Assembly (NCBI RefSeq): GCF_050003625.1
Contig: NC_134398.1
Location: 77,346,003 to 77,410,002 of the forward strand
DNA: 64,000 nt
DNA from: Haematobia irritans
Lineage: Eukaryota; Arthropoda; Insecta; Diptera; Muscidae
Direction of reading: 5' to 3'
Shown: positions 45,347 through 59,282 of the stretch, in pieces
Layout of the letters: every line of letters begins with the position of its first letter
Numbering within the stretch: position 1 is the stretch's first letter
The notes under the pieces: generated by a model
Databases searched by the model: none
What the model was told of the DNA's origin: nothing
Seen by the model: only the letters and a program-made list of their open reading frames with translations
Program-made: the position numbers and the translations under genes

Positions 45347-47116
45347 TTTTATACCCTCCATCATAGGATGGGGGTATATTAACTTAGTCATTCCGTTTGT
45401 AACACATCGAAATATTGCTCTAAGACCCCATAAAGTATATATATTCTGGGTCGTGGTGAAATTCTGAGTCGATCTAAGCATGTCCGTCCGTCCGTCCGTC
45501 CGTCTGTTGAAATCACGCTAACTTCCGAACGAAACAAGCTATCGACTTGAAACTTGGCACAAGTAGTTGTTATCGACGTAGGTCGGATGGTATTGAAAAT
45601 GGGCCGTATCGGTCCACTTTTACGTATAGTCCCCATATAAAGGGACCCTCAGATTTGGCTTGTGGAGCCTCTAACAGAAGCATATTTCATCCGATCCGGC
45701 TGAAATTTGGTACATGGTGTTGGTATATGGTCTCTAACAACCATGCAAAAATTGGTCCACATCGGTCCATAATTATATATAGCCCCCATATAAACCGATC
45801 CCCAGATTTGGCTTGCGGAGCCTAAGAGAGAACCAAATTTCATCCGATCCGGCTGAAATTTGGTACATGGTGTTGGTATATGGTCTCTAACAACCATGCA
45901 AAAATTGGTCCACATCGGTCCATAATTATATATAGCCCCCATATAAACCGATCCCCAGATTTGGCTTGCGGAGCCTCAAAGAGAAGAAAATTTCATCCGA
46001 TCCGGCTGAAATTTGGTACATGATGTTGGTATATGGTCTCTAAAAACCATGCAAAAATTGGTCCACATCGGTTCATAATTATATATAGCCCCCATATAAA
46101 CCGATCCCCAGATTTGGCTTGCGAAGTCTCTAAGAGAAGCAAATTTCATCCAAGCCGGTTGTAATTTGGAACATGGTGTTAGTATATGATCTTTAACAAC
46201 CGTGCCAGAATTGGTCCATTTCGGTCCATAATTAAATATAGCCCCCATATAAAACTTTCTCCAGATTTTACCTCCGGAACCTCTTGGAGGAGCAAAATTC
46301 ATCCGATCCGGTTCAAATTAGGAACGTGGTGTTAGTATATGGTCGCTAGCAACCATACCAAAATTGGTCCAATCACACAAAAATTGGTCCATATCGGTTC
46401 ATAATCATGGTTGCCACTAGAGCCAAAAATAATCTACCAAAATTTTATTTCTATAGAAAATTTTGTCAAAATTTTATTTCTAGAGAAAATTTTGTTAAAA
46501 TTTTATTCGGTTCATAATAAAATTTTCACATTGTCAAAAATTTATTTCTATAGAAAATTTTGTCAAAATTTTATTTCTATAGAAAATTTTGTTCAAATTT
46601 TATTCGGTTCATAATCATGGTTGCCACTCGAGCCACAAATAATCTACCAAGATTTTATTTCTATAGAAAATTTTGTCAAAAGTTTATTTCTATAGAAAAT
46701 TTTGTTAAAATTTTATTTCTGTAGAAATTTTTGTCAAAATTTTCTTTCTGTAGAATATTTTGTCAAAATTTTTATTTCTATAGAAAATTTTGTGAAAATT
46801 TTATTTCTATAGAAAATTTTGTTAAAATTTTATTTCTGTAGAAAATTTTGTCAAAATTTTATGTCTACTTTGTCAAACTGAATTATATACGTATTGGATC
46901 GATATTTTTTGATTTAATATATACCACGTATGGACTTACATACAATTTAGAACATGGTGTTAGGAGGTTTTAAAATACCTTGCCATCGGCAAGCGTTACC
47001 GCAACTTAAATAATTCGATTGTGGATGGCAGTGTTTAGAAGAAGTTTCTACGCAATCCATGATGGAGGGTACATAAGCTTCGGCCTGGCCGAACTTACGG
47101 CCGTATGTACTTGTTT
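45347..47116. repeat. FR2 fly repeat, copy 1
   Basis: Starts TTTTTATACCCTCCATCATA and ends GAGGGTACATAAGCTTCGGC with CTTACGGCCGTATGTACTTG. It includes a GTCC tract (45481-45506) and five modules of about 152 bp marked by CATCCGATCCGGCTGAAATT (45689, 45840, 45992, 46146, 46297). A 29-bp tandem array (TTTCTATAGAAAATTTTGTC unit) follows at about 46430-46865. The ends are partly complementary (TACCCTCC / GGAGGGTA). Common in calyptrate fly DNA; class unassigned. Open frames in it are artefacts of the modules. Confidence 0.75.
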
Positions 47117-47131
47117 AAGACTCGCTTTTTT

Positions 47132-47373
47132 CAATGGTACATATTATTACAATTTTGTCGAAAAATTGATAAATCCATTCTATAAAAATTGAGAATTTGT
47201 GAAACTGTTTGAGGTCAAACGTTTTAGATAAATGATAGAATGCATTAAAAATCATAAAAAAATTATACAAATTATTTTTTGTTTGGCAAAATATTACAAT
47301 ATCTTTTTAATTCATATTCAAAACGCTGAATTGAAATCAGTCCTTAAGAAGTGATGCAATTTTAGTGCAACGG
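47132..47373. mobile_element. hAT-like MITE copy 2, left part
   Basis: Complement of the interior of hAT-like MITE copy 1 (48114-48954): AGAATGCATTAAAAATCATA and CTTAAGAAGTGATGCAA are shared. It is interrupted after GCAACGG by TTE XVII and resumes at 50429 with GGTGGACATCCGTCCTATGA, ending near 50540. The terminal G/C tracts are not preserved. Confidence 0.75.
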
Positions 47374-48113
47374 CTGTTAGAAAAATATGTTTTTCATATG
47401 TTTCAATATAACCAAAATGTGTTTCGGGCACAATTTTTAAACACAATTTATTTAAGTACAAACATGTAATGTTCCCAAACTAACACTAAATGTTTGGAAC
47501 ACATATGTTAATATGTTAGAATATATTATGTTTGGAGCATGCATGCTTCATAAAAATTATATGTGTGAATGTAAACATATATAAATTTACAAATTTCGAG
47601 TAAACATATATATGTTGTGATATTTTATTCAGAGAGCGACAGAGAGAGAGAGACAGAGTATAGAGAAAGAAATAGAGATAGAAACCGGTAGGGTTGACGA
47701 AAGATATCAAATTAACACAGCGAGAGAATCAAAAAAGAGCAATTTCTGTGAAACCGCTTATATGTTGTTTCGGAAACTGTTTTTGATAAGGCCAAACATT
47801 TTATATGCTTAAGTCTAAATATTATGAGTATTCGGAATAAAGAGAATAGAGATTCGGAACCAAGAGAATAGACATTTGAAAAAAAAAACAGCATGTGTTT
47901 TCGTCTTGAGAGCAGCATTTTACGTATGTGTGGACAGGTGTTTTGTTTATCATTTTGGCATTATGGGCACAATTTTTTTCTTGGTTCGTTAAAAGAAATC
48001 GGAAAGTACGAGGAGTAAGTCAAACTATTCAGGCAAAGGAAATTAAAAAAAACGGTGGAAAGTATACAAAAATTACAAAGAGATCTTCATAAAAATAACG
48101 AAACGGCACTATA

Positions 48114-48954
48114 CCATAAGCGTAGGAAGGCCTCTGGGGAGGGGGCTTAGACCCCCCCAGAAAAAATTTAGCCCCCCCCCCAGAATTTGAAAACCTATTT
48201 ACGACTATTCTTTCATAAATTAATATCTTAATAATAATGCTGCAAAAAACGTAGCCAAAAAAGAAGTGAAAATGTTCTTTTTGGGTCCGGAAGTGGTGCA
48301 AAATTGACGGCGAAGCGATGAATGTAATATGAAATTGTCATAGAACGAATGTCCACCGTTTCAACAGCCGTTGCAAGGAATTTGCATCACTTCTTAAGGT
48401 GTGATCCGAATTCAGTGTTTTGAATGTGAATTAAAAAAATTTGTTATATTTTCCCAAATAATTAATTTTTATATTTTTTTATGATTTTTAATGCATTCTA
48501 ACGCTTGTTTGAAACGTTTTCCCTCGAATATTTTCAAAAATTCTATAAAAATTTCTATAATGAATTTAGCATTTTTGTGGCAAAATTTGAATAATTTGTA
48601 CCATTTTATTTATTCTTACTTTTTTTTTTAAAGAAAACAAAAAATTACGCATTAAAATATGAAAAAAATGAAGTAATAAAACTTCCAGTGTAGTTAAAAT
48701 AATTAACTTCTTTGTGAGGACATTTTTGGAAGTGCTTTTAAAATTGTGCCTTTAGAACAACTCCCAATTTTTTTAGTGTGGAACTACTTTTAGTTGCTTT
48801 ATTATAAATTAATTGTCGAGTTATTTTGATGTATATATTGTTATTCATTTTTATGAAATAAAACATTAATTGAACCTATAAGTTGATTCTATAAATTTTC
48901 AGCTAGGGGGGCTATAGCCCCCCCCCCCTAGGCAAATTGTCTAGCTACGCTAAT
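48114..48954. mobile_element. hAT-like MITE copy 1
   Basis: An 841-bp element flanked by the 8-bp duplication GCACTATA (48106-48113, 48955-48962). Its ends share AGCGTAG (CCATAAGCGTAGG and, inverted, ATTAGCGTAGCTAG) and carry subterminal tracts of seven to ten C or G. The empty site is in TTE XIII at 36593-36600. An octamer duplication with such ends is typical of hAT elements. No transposase; the open frame across it is not credible. Confidence 0.8.
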
Positions 48955-48978
48955 GCACTATACTCTTTTCAGTTGGGA

Positions 48979-49319
48979 GCCACCGTGGTGCAATGGTTAG
49001 CATGCCCGCCTCGCATACACAAGGTCGTGGGTTCGATTCCTGCTCCGACCGAACACCAAAAAGTTTTTCAGCGGTGAATTATCCCACCTCAGTAATGCTG
49101 GTGACATTTCTGAGGGTTTCAAAGCTTCTCTAAGTGGTTTCACCGCAATGTGGAACGCCGTTCGGACTCGGCTATATAAAAGAGGTCTTTTGTCATTGAG
49201 CTTAACATGGAATCGGGCAGCACTCAGTGATAAGATAGAAGTTCACCAATGTGGTATCACAATGGACTGAATAGTCTAAGTGAGCCTGAAATATCGGGCT
49301 GCCACCTAACCTAACCTAG
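48979..49319 (+). mobile_element. tRNA-derived SINE, full length
   Basis: A 341-bp SINE. The head GCCACCGTGGTGCAATGG-TTAGC carries an A box, GGGTTCGATTCC is the B box, then GACCGAACACCAAAAAG, a ~240-bp body and a CCTAACCTAACC tail. It is flanked by AGTTGGGA and AGTTGAGA (48971-48978, 49320-49327), an 8-bp duplication whose empty form is at 36611-36618. Pol III transcription and LINE-dependent insertion are inferred from structure. Its head is clearly related to the type-2 head of TTEs. Confidence 0.9.
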
Positions 49320-49895
49320 AGTTGAGACAGTAAAATGAAAAATAGGAGGAAATAGTGAAAAATTAAACAGTAAAATGTATAAAAACAAAGTTTAGTTCCT
49401 CTTTATTAATAAGTAGTCCACGAGGAATTGACGGACACCTTCAAATATAAAAGCGGGCATTAAGTTCGAGTTTTGCAGCTAAAACAATTTAAAAAGTTTA
49501 TTTTCTTTAAAATGAATTATTAAAGAAAAATAAAAGGCATTTTAGAGCGTAGGTGTTAAATGCTAGTAAAAAATTGTTCACGCCTAAATAAATGTATGTG
49601 TATATTATAAAATTATTTATGTATGTTTATACTCGACTCCACTTTCTTCTTTTGATAGAGTTTTTGAATTCCTTCCAAAATTTCAAACTTTTATACCAAA
49701 AACAGTTTTTTATTACAAAATTGTTATTTTTGCAATAAAAAAATAATATTTTATCCAAAAGCTCAGTCCATTTCGTTTATATCAAGCACTGACTGTAAAT
49801 CTTTAATAACCCACATTTCGAAGTTTCATTATAAAAATTTAATATAGTATGTTATAAATATAAATGTGTAAATTAAAAAAAAAAAATTGGTGTTT

Positions 49896-50122
49896 GGTCG
49901 GAGCAGGGATTGAACCCACGACCCTTTGCATGTACGGCAGACATGCTAACCACTGCTCCATGTTGCCAACACATGTATGTTTCTGTTAAATAATGTTATG
50001 TTTGCATGGGCTCGTGGGCGCTGCAAACTATGCTATATAAATGTAACTTATAACGATAATTGTCTACTGGTGACTATAACAGCTACGTAGCTCAGTGGTC
50101 CTCGGTTCGATTCTCCGTCCAG
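49896..50122. promoter_or_regulatory. tRNA-like head pair in TTE XVII, one damaged
   Basis: The minus-strand type-2 head (49896-49968) keeps GGAGCAGTGGTTAGC and GGGTTCAATCCC, with a T-run outside it. The plus-strand type-1 head (50085-50122) has lost the bases between TAGCTCAGTGG and TCCTCGGTTCG. Confidence 0.7.
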
Positions 50123-50428
50123 GCGAAAGGTAAAATTTAAAAAAATTATAAAATTGAATAATTTCTTCAACATTATTTGTATTACAGAAAAAGGTGCCAA
50201 GAACTAAAAAATTTCGTGGAAGTGAAAATTATGTTAGGGAATGAGCACAATCTTCTTTGGGGGAAATTCTTCCAAGCATATAATATTTTTGGGCTCAAAA
50301 TGCTTCCAAACATATAATATGTTCACATTAAACAAACACATTAATGTTTCGGCAGTATCCAATAATATATGTGCTTCCTGCAAAATATGTTCGGAACATG
50401 TGTTAGAGAGGCGATTTTTTTGAGGGTG

Positions 50429-50872
50429 TGGTGGACATCCGTCCTATGACAAGTCCATGTTAATTCATCGCTTCTGCGCCAATTTTGCAACACTTCCGGA
50501 TCCAAAAAGAACATTTGCACTACTTTTTGGCAGCGCTTTTTTCTGCTGGGATATATATATATTTACATGGAATTTCCAAACTAATATGTATATGTTTGCA
50601 TCCAGAGATACTATTTTTAAGAAAATTTACTATCCCAAACATATGTTATGAACATTATATGCTTACACTTAAAAATAATATGGTTAAAATTTGAGTTCCA
50701 AACATATTATATTTACACCGAAAGACAGCCCTTTTTCGTCGCTGTGTAAAACCAAAGAAAGCATATCTCTGCAGTTCTAATTATAAACTGAAAGAAAGAG
50801 TTTGCTATTATCAGATAAGATTGATATTATAATAAGTGTGAAAGGTACCTTCCAGAAGTATTCGTCGGCCTA
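50429..50872. repeat. hAT-like MITE copy 2, right part, then a TTE end-C fragment
   Basis: 50429-50540 completes the hAT-like MITE. 50565-50747 is a truncated TTE arm ending CCCTTTTTCGTCGCTGTG before TA. 50748-50872 shows nothing recognisable. Confidence 0.6.
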
Positions 50873-51168
50873 CAACCTCAAAAAAATCGCTTCTGTAACA
50901 TATGCCCGAAACACATTTTGCTTCATGCATATATATTTTTAACTTAATATATATGTTTGCATCCAAGCATATTATATTTACAAACATTTTATGTCCCAAC
51001 CATAATATGTTCTAACATATTAACTTATATGTCCCAAACATATTATGCCAGTTTATGAACATTATATGCTTGCACCTAAAAATATTGTGTTAAAAAATTT
51101 GAGTTCCAAACATATAATTTTTACACCCAAACAAAACAACATATGAAAAACAATATATTTCGTCCGTG
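50873..51168. mobile_element. TTE copy XVIII, short form (ends A and C)
   Basis: A 296-bp TTE from CAACCTCAAAAAAATCGCTT to ATATTTCGTCCGTG, with TA on both sides. The left breakpoint of the large inverted duplication lies inside it at about 50921. Confidence 0.82.
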
Positions 51169-51985
51169 TAGTTGTTTTCATGTTCACAAGAAATAGAAAG
51201 CAATTCTTCTCATGAAGCCAGAAAATAACATTGCTTGATATAACCGAAATGAATTGTGATTTTCTAACAAAAACATTGTTTTTGTGATGCAAGTTTGAAT
51301 TTATTGAAACTATAAAAAGAAAATAACATTTGCAATGCCAAACGTGTAGGTCTAATATTAGTCAAAATTATTGTACCCTGACTACATAGATGTTATGGAT
51401 ATATGAAAAAATATTTTGTAGGCGCATGGGAAAGGAAGATGTTATCGCATGTTTTTTCTTTAGCTTAAAATTGAATTTGGCAACACTGATTAATAATTCT
51501 CGCATATGCCATTTTCTCAAATTATATTATTCAAATACAAATCTAAAAAAAAACTGTAAAAGGGAACTAACTGATTGTTTTTGCTCAGTTCATTTATATT
51601 TTGCTCTCGTGAAATAACAAATATTAGTGTTTCAATAAGGTGAAGGGCTATATAATGTATTCGTCTGACGAAGATTATTCAAAAGTGACAAATATTCGTT
51701 TTGAAATTTGTATTAAACTGAATTTCATAACTTTGATAGGCATATCATCACTCAGAATCAGATCCGGTCGTTGAATTTTGTTATCGTGGATCGTTAAGTT
51801 TTGGCACCTAGTACACAGACATTTGTTTCATTATTAGACCTCAGAATAGAATGGAGTATGACCTGGTACTCTCCCCGGTCATGTATTGCAGTTAAATAAT
51901 GTCTTTGTGTCGTTTAAACATTGATTTATTTCGCAACAACCTTGTAACAGAATAAGAATAAAAAACAAGAAATCAGAAAAACATC
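51169..51985. other. Gene-free block in the left palindrome arm
   Basis: Non-coding, mirrored at 58217-59035. Contains TTGGCAACACTGATTAATAA and ACGAAGATTATTCAAAAGTG; no domain, RNA gene or TIR recognised. Confidence 0.4.
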
Positions 51986-51987
51986 TA

Positions 51988-53046
51988 CGAGGGCAGTTCG
52001 GAAACTTCTTAGCCTAGCACCAAAAAAAGAGTGGTATAAACAAAAAAAAGTTAAGTGTTTCCATCTCTGTTATGAACACATGTTAAATTTTGTTTCGATC
52101 TGGCAACTCCTTCGTATAGAAACAGGTGTTCAAAAAAGACGCATCCGCAATGTTTTTACAATGGAAAAATTAGAAATGCGTGCTGTCATTAAATATTTAC
52201 ATAAAAAAGGTTTATTGGGACAAGAAATTCATAATGATATGGTGAATGTGTTAGGTGAAAGTGCTCCTTCATATGCAACAGTAAAGTAAAAAAATTGGGT
52301 TGCTGAATTTAAACGTGGTCGTACAAGCATTGAAGATGAACCACGTAGTGGACGTCCAAAAACAGCAACAACAACAGAAATTGTAGCCAAAGTGCATGAT
52401 ATGGTATTAAATGATCGACGAATAAATGTGCGTGAAATTGCTAATACCATGGGCATCTCAAATGATCGAGTCCATTTAATTTTGCATGAAGAACTACAGA
52501 TGAAAAAGCTTTCTGCAAGATGGGTGCCGCATTTATTAACAGTCGATCAAAAACGCATAAGAATGAACATTTCTCAAGCTTGTTTGGTTCGTTTTAAGCG
52601 AAATAAAATGGATTTTGAGCGTCGTTTCATAACTGTGGATCCACCACTATACTCCAGAGACAAAAGAACAATCCAAACAATGGACTGAAACTGGAGGTAC
52701 CCCAAAGAAGGCAAAAACAATTCAATCGGCTGGTAAGGTTATGGCAACGGTTTTTTGGGACTTCAAAGGTATTTTATTGATTGACTATCTGCAAAAGGGT
52801 AAAACAATAAATTCAGAGTACTATTGCAACCTTTTGGATCAATTAAATGTACAAATTCGAGAAAAACGTACTGGCTTACAACACAAAAAAAATAATTTTT
52901 CATCAAGACAACGCACCAGCGCACACGAGTGCGCTGGCTAAAATCAACGAATTAAAGTACGAGTTGCTAGACCACCTACCTTATTCTCCTGATTTAGCTC
53001 CCAGTGACTTTTACTTGTTCCCAAATCTAAAAAAATCCTTGCTGGC
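51988..53046 (+). pseudogene. Mariner transposase pseudogene, copy 1 (left arm), cut by an LTR
   Basis: A mariner starting with TIR CGAGGGCAGTTCGGAAACTT after TA. ATG is at 52161; the N-terminal DNA-binding part runs to a TAA at 52287, then NWVAEFKRG, RSGRPKTA, a second helix-turn-helix (MGISNDRVHLILH) and RWVPHLLTVDQ. At 52640 the first catalytic block goes straight from the Asp codon to CCACCAC: about 11 bases that would code ETWI are missing, shifting the frame. ATVFWDFKG and HQDNAPAH (second Asp) follow, with one extra A near 52890 in this arm. The third block is PYSPDLAPSD at 52977, with 32 rather than 34 residues between the last two Asps. The LTR at 53047 ends it. Dead. Confidence 0.92.
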
Positions 53047-53189
53047 TGTTGTATATATTACTACTGTATTTATGTTACTATTGTATTACTACTTTACCAA
53101 TAATTTATATATTAAATAAAAAATTTATATGTTCTGACTCAATTGTCATATCATTAATATAATAAAACTTCTAAAATACATACTTAACA
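53047..53189 (+). repeat. 5' LTR of the Ty3/gypsy-like element, left arm
   Basis: A 143-bp LTR beginning TGTTGTATATATTAC and ending CATACTTAACA, with an AATAAA polyadenylation signal at 53161. It is immediately followed by the primer-binding-site-like TGGTGTCAGAGTG. The start lies exactly where the mariner reading stops. The same unit is inverted at 57014-57156. A 3' LTR is not present, so the boundary rests on TG...CA ends and the adjacent primer site. Confidence 0.75.
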
Positions 53190-57013
<3,824 letters not shown>

Positions 57014-57156
57014 TGTTAAGTATGTATTTTAGAAGTTTTATTATATTAATGATATGACAATTGAGTCAGAACATATACATTTTTTATTTAATATATAAAT
57101 TATTGGTAAAGTAGTAATACAATAGTAACATAAATACAGTAGTAATATATACAACA
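57014..57156 (-). repeat. 5' LTR of the Ty3/gypsy-like element, right arm
   Basis: Inverted counterpart of 53047-53189, also 143 bp with TG...CA ends and the same primer-binding-like sequence on its inner side (57001-57013). Confidence 0.75.
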
Positions 57157-58214
57157 GCCAGCAAGGATTTTTTTAGATTTGGGAACAAGTAAAAGTCACT
57201 GGGAGATAAATCAGGAGAATAAGGTAGGTGGTCTAGCAACTCGTACTTTAATTCGTTGATTTTAGCCAGCGCACTCGTGTGCGCTGGTGCGTTGTCTTGA
57301 TGAAAAATTATTTTTTTGTGTTGTAAGCCAGTACGTTTTTCTCGAATTTGTACATTTAATTGATCCAAAAGGTTGCAATAGTACTCTGAATTTATTGTTT
57401 TACCCTTTTGCAGATAGTCAATCAATAAAATACCTTTGAAGTCCCAAAAAACCGTTGCCATAACCTTACCAGCCGATTGAATTGTTTTTGCCTTCTTTGG
57501 GGTACCTCCAGTTTCAGTCCATTGTTTGGATTGTTCTTTTGTCTCTGGAGTATAGTGGTGGATCCACAGTTATGAAACGACGCTCAAAATCCATTTTATT
57601 TCGCTTAAAACGAACCAAACAAGCTTGAGAAATGTTCATTCTTATGCGTTTTTGATCGACTGTTAATAAATGCGGCACCCATCTTGCAGAAAGCTTTTTC
57701 ATCTGTAGTTCTTCATGCAAAATTAAATGGACTCGATCATTTGAGATGCCCATGGTATTAGCAATTTCACGCACATTTATTCGTCGATCATTTAATACCA
57801 TATCATGCACTTTGGCTACAATTTCTGTTGTTGTTGCTGTTTTTGGACGTCCACTACGTGGTTCATCTTCAATGCTTGTACGACCACGTTTAAATTCAGC
57901 AACCCAATTTTTTTACTTTACTGTTGCATATGAAGGAGCACTTTCACCTAACACATTCACCATATCATTATGAATTTCTTGTCCCAATAAACCTTTTTTA
58001 TGTAAATATTTAATGACAGCACGCATTTCTAATTTTTCCATTGTAAAAACATTGCGGATGCGTCTTTTTTGAACACCTGTTTCTATACGAAGGAGTTGCC
58101 AGATCGAAACAAAATTTAACATGTGTTCATAACAGAGATGGAAACACTTAACTTTTTTCTGTTTATACCACTCTTTTTTTGGTGCTAGGCTAAGAAGTTT
58201 CCGAACTGCCCTCG
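57157..58214 (-). pseudogene. Mariner transposase pseudogene, copy 2 (right arm)
   Basis: Mirror of the left-arm mariner: TIR next to TA at 58215-58216, start codon at 58041, the same TAA in the N-terminal part, the same missing 11 bases near 57562 and the same LTR truncation. Here the C-terminal reading frame is uninterrupted from MATVFWDF (57461) through HQDNAPAH to PYSPDLSPSD, because the extra A of the left arm is absent. An Ala-to-Ser change precedes the third catalytic Asp. Confidence 0.92.
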
Positions 58215-58216
58215 TA

Positions 58217-59035
58217 GATGTTTTTCTGATTTCTTGTTTTTTATTCTTATTCTGTTACAAGGTTGTTGCGAAATAAATCAATGTTTAAACGACACAAAGA
58301 CATTATTTAACTGCAATACATGACCGGGGAGAGTACCAGGTCATACTCCATTCTATTCTGAGGTCTAATAATGAAACAAATGTCTGTGTACTAGGTGCCA
58401 AAACTAAACGATCCACGATAACAAAATTCAACGACCGGATCTGATTCTGAGTGATGATATGCCTATCAAAGTTATAAAATTCAGTTTAATACAAATTTCA
58501 AAACGAATATTTGTCACTTTTGAATAATCTTCGTCAGACGAATACATTATATAGCCCTTCACCTTATTGAAACACTAATATTTGTTATTTCACGAGAGCA
58601 AAATATAAATGAACTGAGCAAAAACAATCAATTAGTTCCCTTTTACAGTTTTTTTTTTTAGATTTGCATTTGAATAATATAATTTGAGAAAATGGCATAT
58701 GCGAGAATTATTAATCAGTGTTGCCAAATTCAATTTTAAACTAAAGAAAAAACATGCGATAACATCTTCCTTTCCCATGCGCCTACAAAATATTTTTTCA
58801 TATATCCATAACATCTATGTAGTCAGGGTACAATAATTTTGACTAATATTAGACCTACACGTTTGGCATTGCAAATGTTATTCTCTTTTTATAGTTTCAA
58901 TAAATTCAAACTTGCATCACAAAAACAATGTTTTTGTTAGAAAATCACAATTCATTTCGGTTATATCAAGCAATGTTATTTTCTGGCTTCATGAGAAGAA
59001 TTGCTTTCTATTTCTTGTGAACATGAAAACAACTA
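58217..59035. other. Gene-free block in the right palindrome arm
   Basis: Inverted equivalent of 51169-51985, with small differences such as AATTAGTTCCC against GGGAACTAACTGATTG. No gene recognised. Confidence 0.4.
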
Positions 59036-59282
59036 CACGGACGAAATATATTGTTTTTCATATGTTGTTTTGTTTGGGTGTAAAAATTATATGTTTGGAA
59101 CTCAAATTTTTTAACACAATATTTTTAGGTGCAAGCATATAATGTTCATAAACTAGCATAATATGTTTGAGACATATAAGTTAATATGTTAGAACATATT
59201 ATGGTTGGGACATAAAATGTTTGTAAATATAATATGCTTGGATGCAAACATATATATTAAGTTAAAAATATATATGCTTGAA
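59036..59282. mobile_element. TTE arm with end C, right palindrome border
   Basis: Starts CACGGACGAAATATATTG after TA and follows TTE XVIII inverted until TATATATGCTTGAAG at 59282, where similarity stops. The other end (A) is missing on this side. Confidence 0.75.

Larger units (their letters stand above)
47374..50428. mobile_element. TTE copy XVII (ends B and A) with two passengers
   Basis: A 3055-bp TTE from CTGTTAGAAAAATATG to TTTTTTTGAGGGTG, inserted in the hAT-like MITE copy 2. The left end lacks the usual CA and no clean TA pair flanks it; a few target bases (TGAAAC) are missing compared with copy 1. It contains hAT-like MITE copy 1, a SINE and a head pair. Confidence 0.85.

Noticed and set aside
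45388..46302. Open frames of 80-110 codons on both strands
   Set aside because: They run through the 152-bp FR2 modules, exist on both strands and have no protein-like motif. The same applies to 25635-26487 and 60635-61587.
46430..46865. Regular 29-bp repeats resembling a CRISPR array
   Set aside because: The units are directly adjacent with no spacers, AT-rich and part of a dispersed fly repeat also at 61630-62165; the window is eukaryotic.
48029..48301. 90-codon minus-strand frame with Gly and Pro runs
   Set aside because: It crosses the border of the hAT-like MITE and its G/C tracts; no conserved feature.
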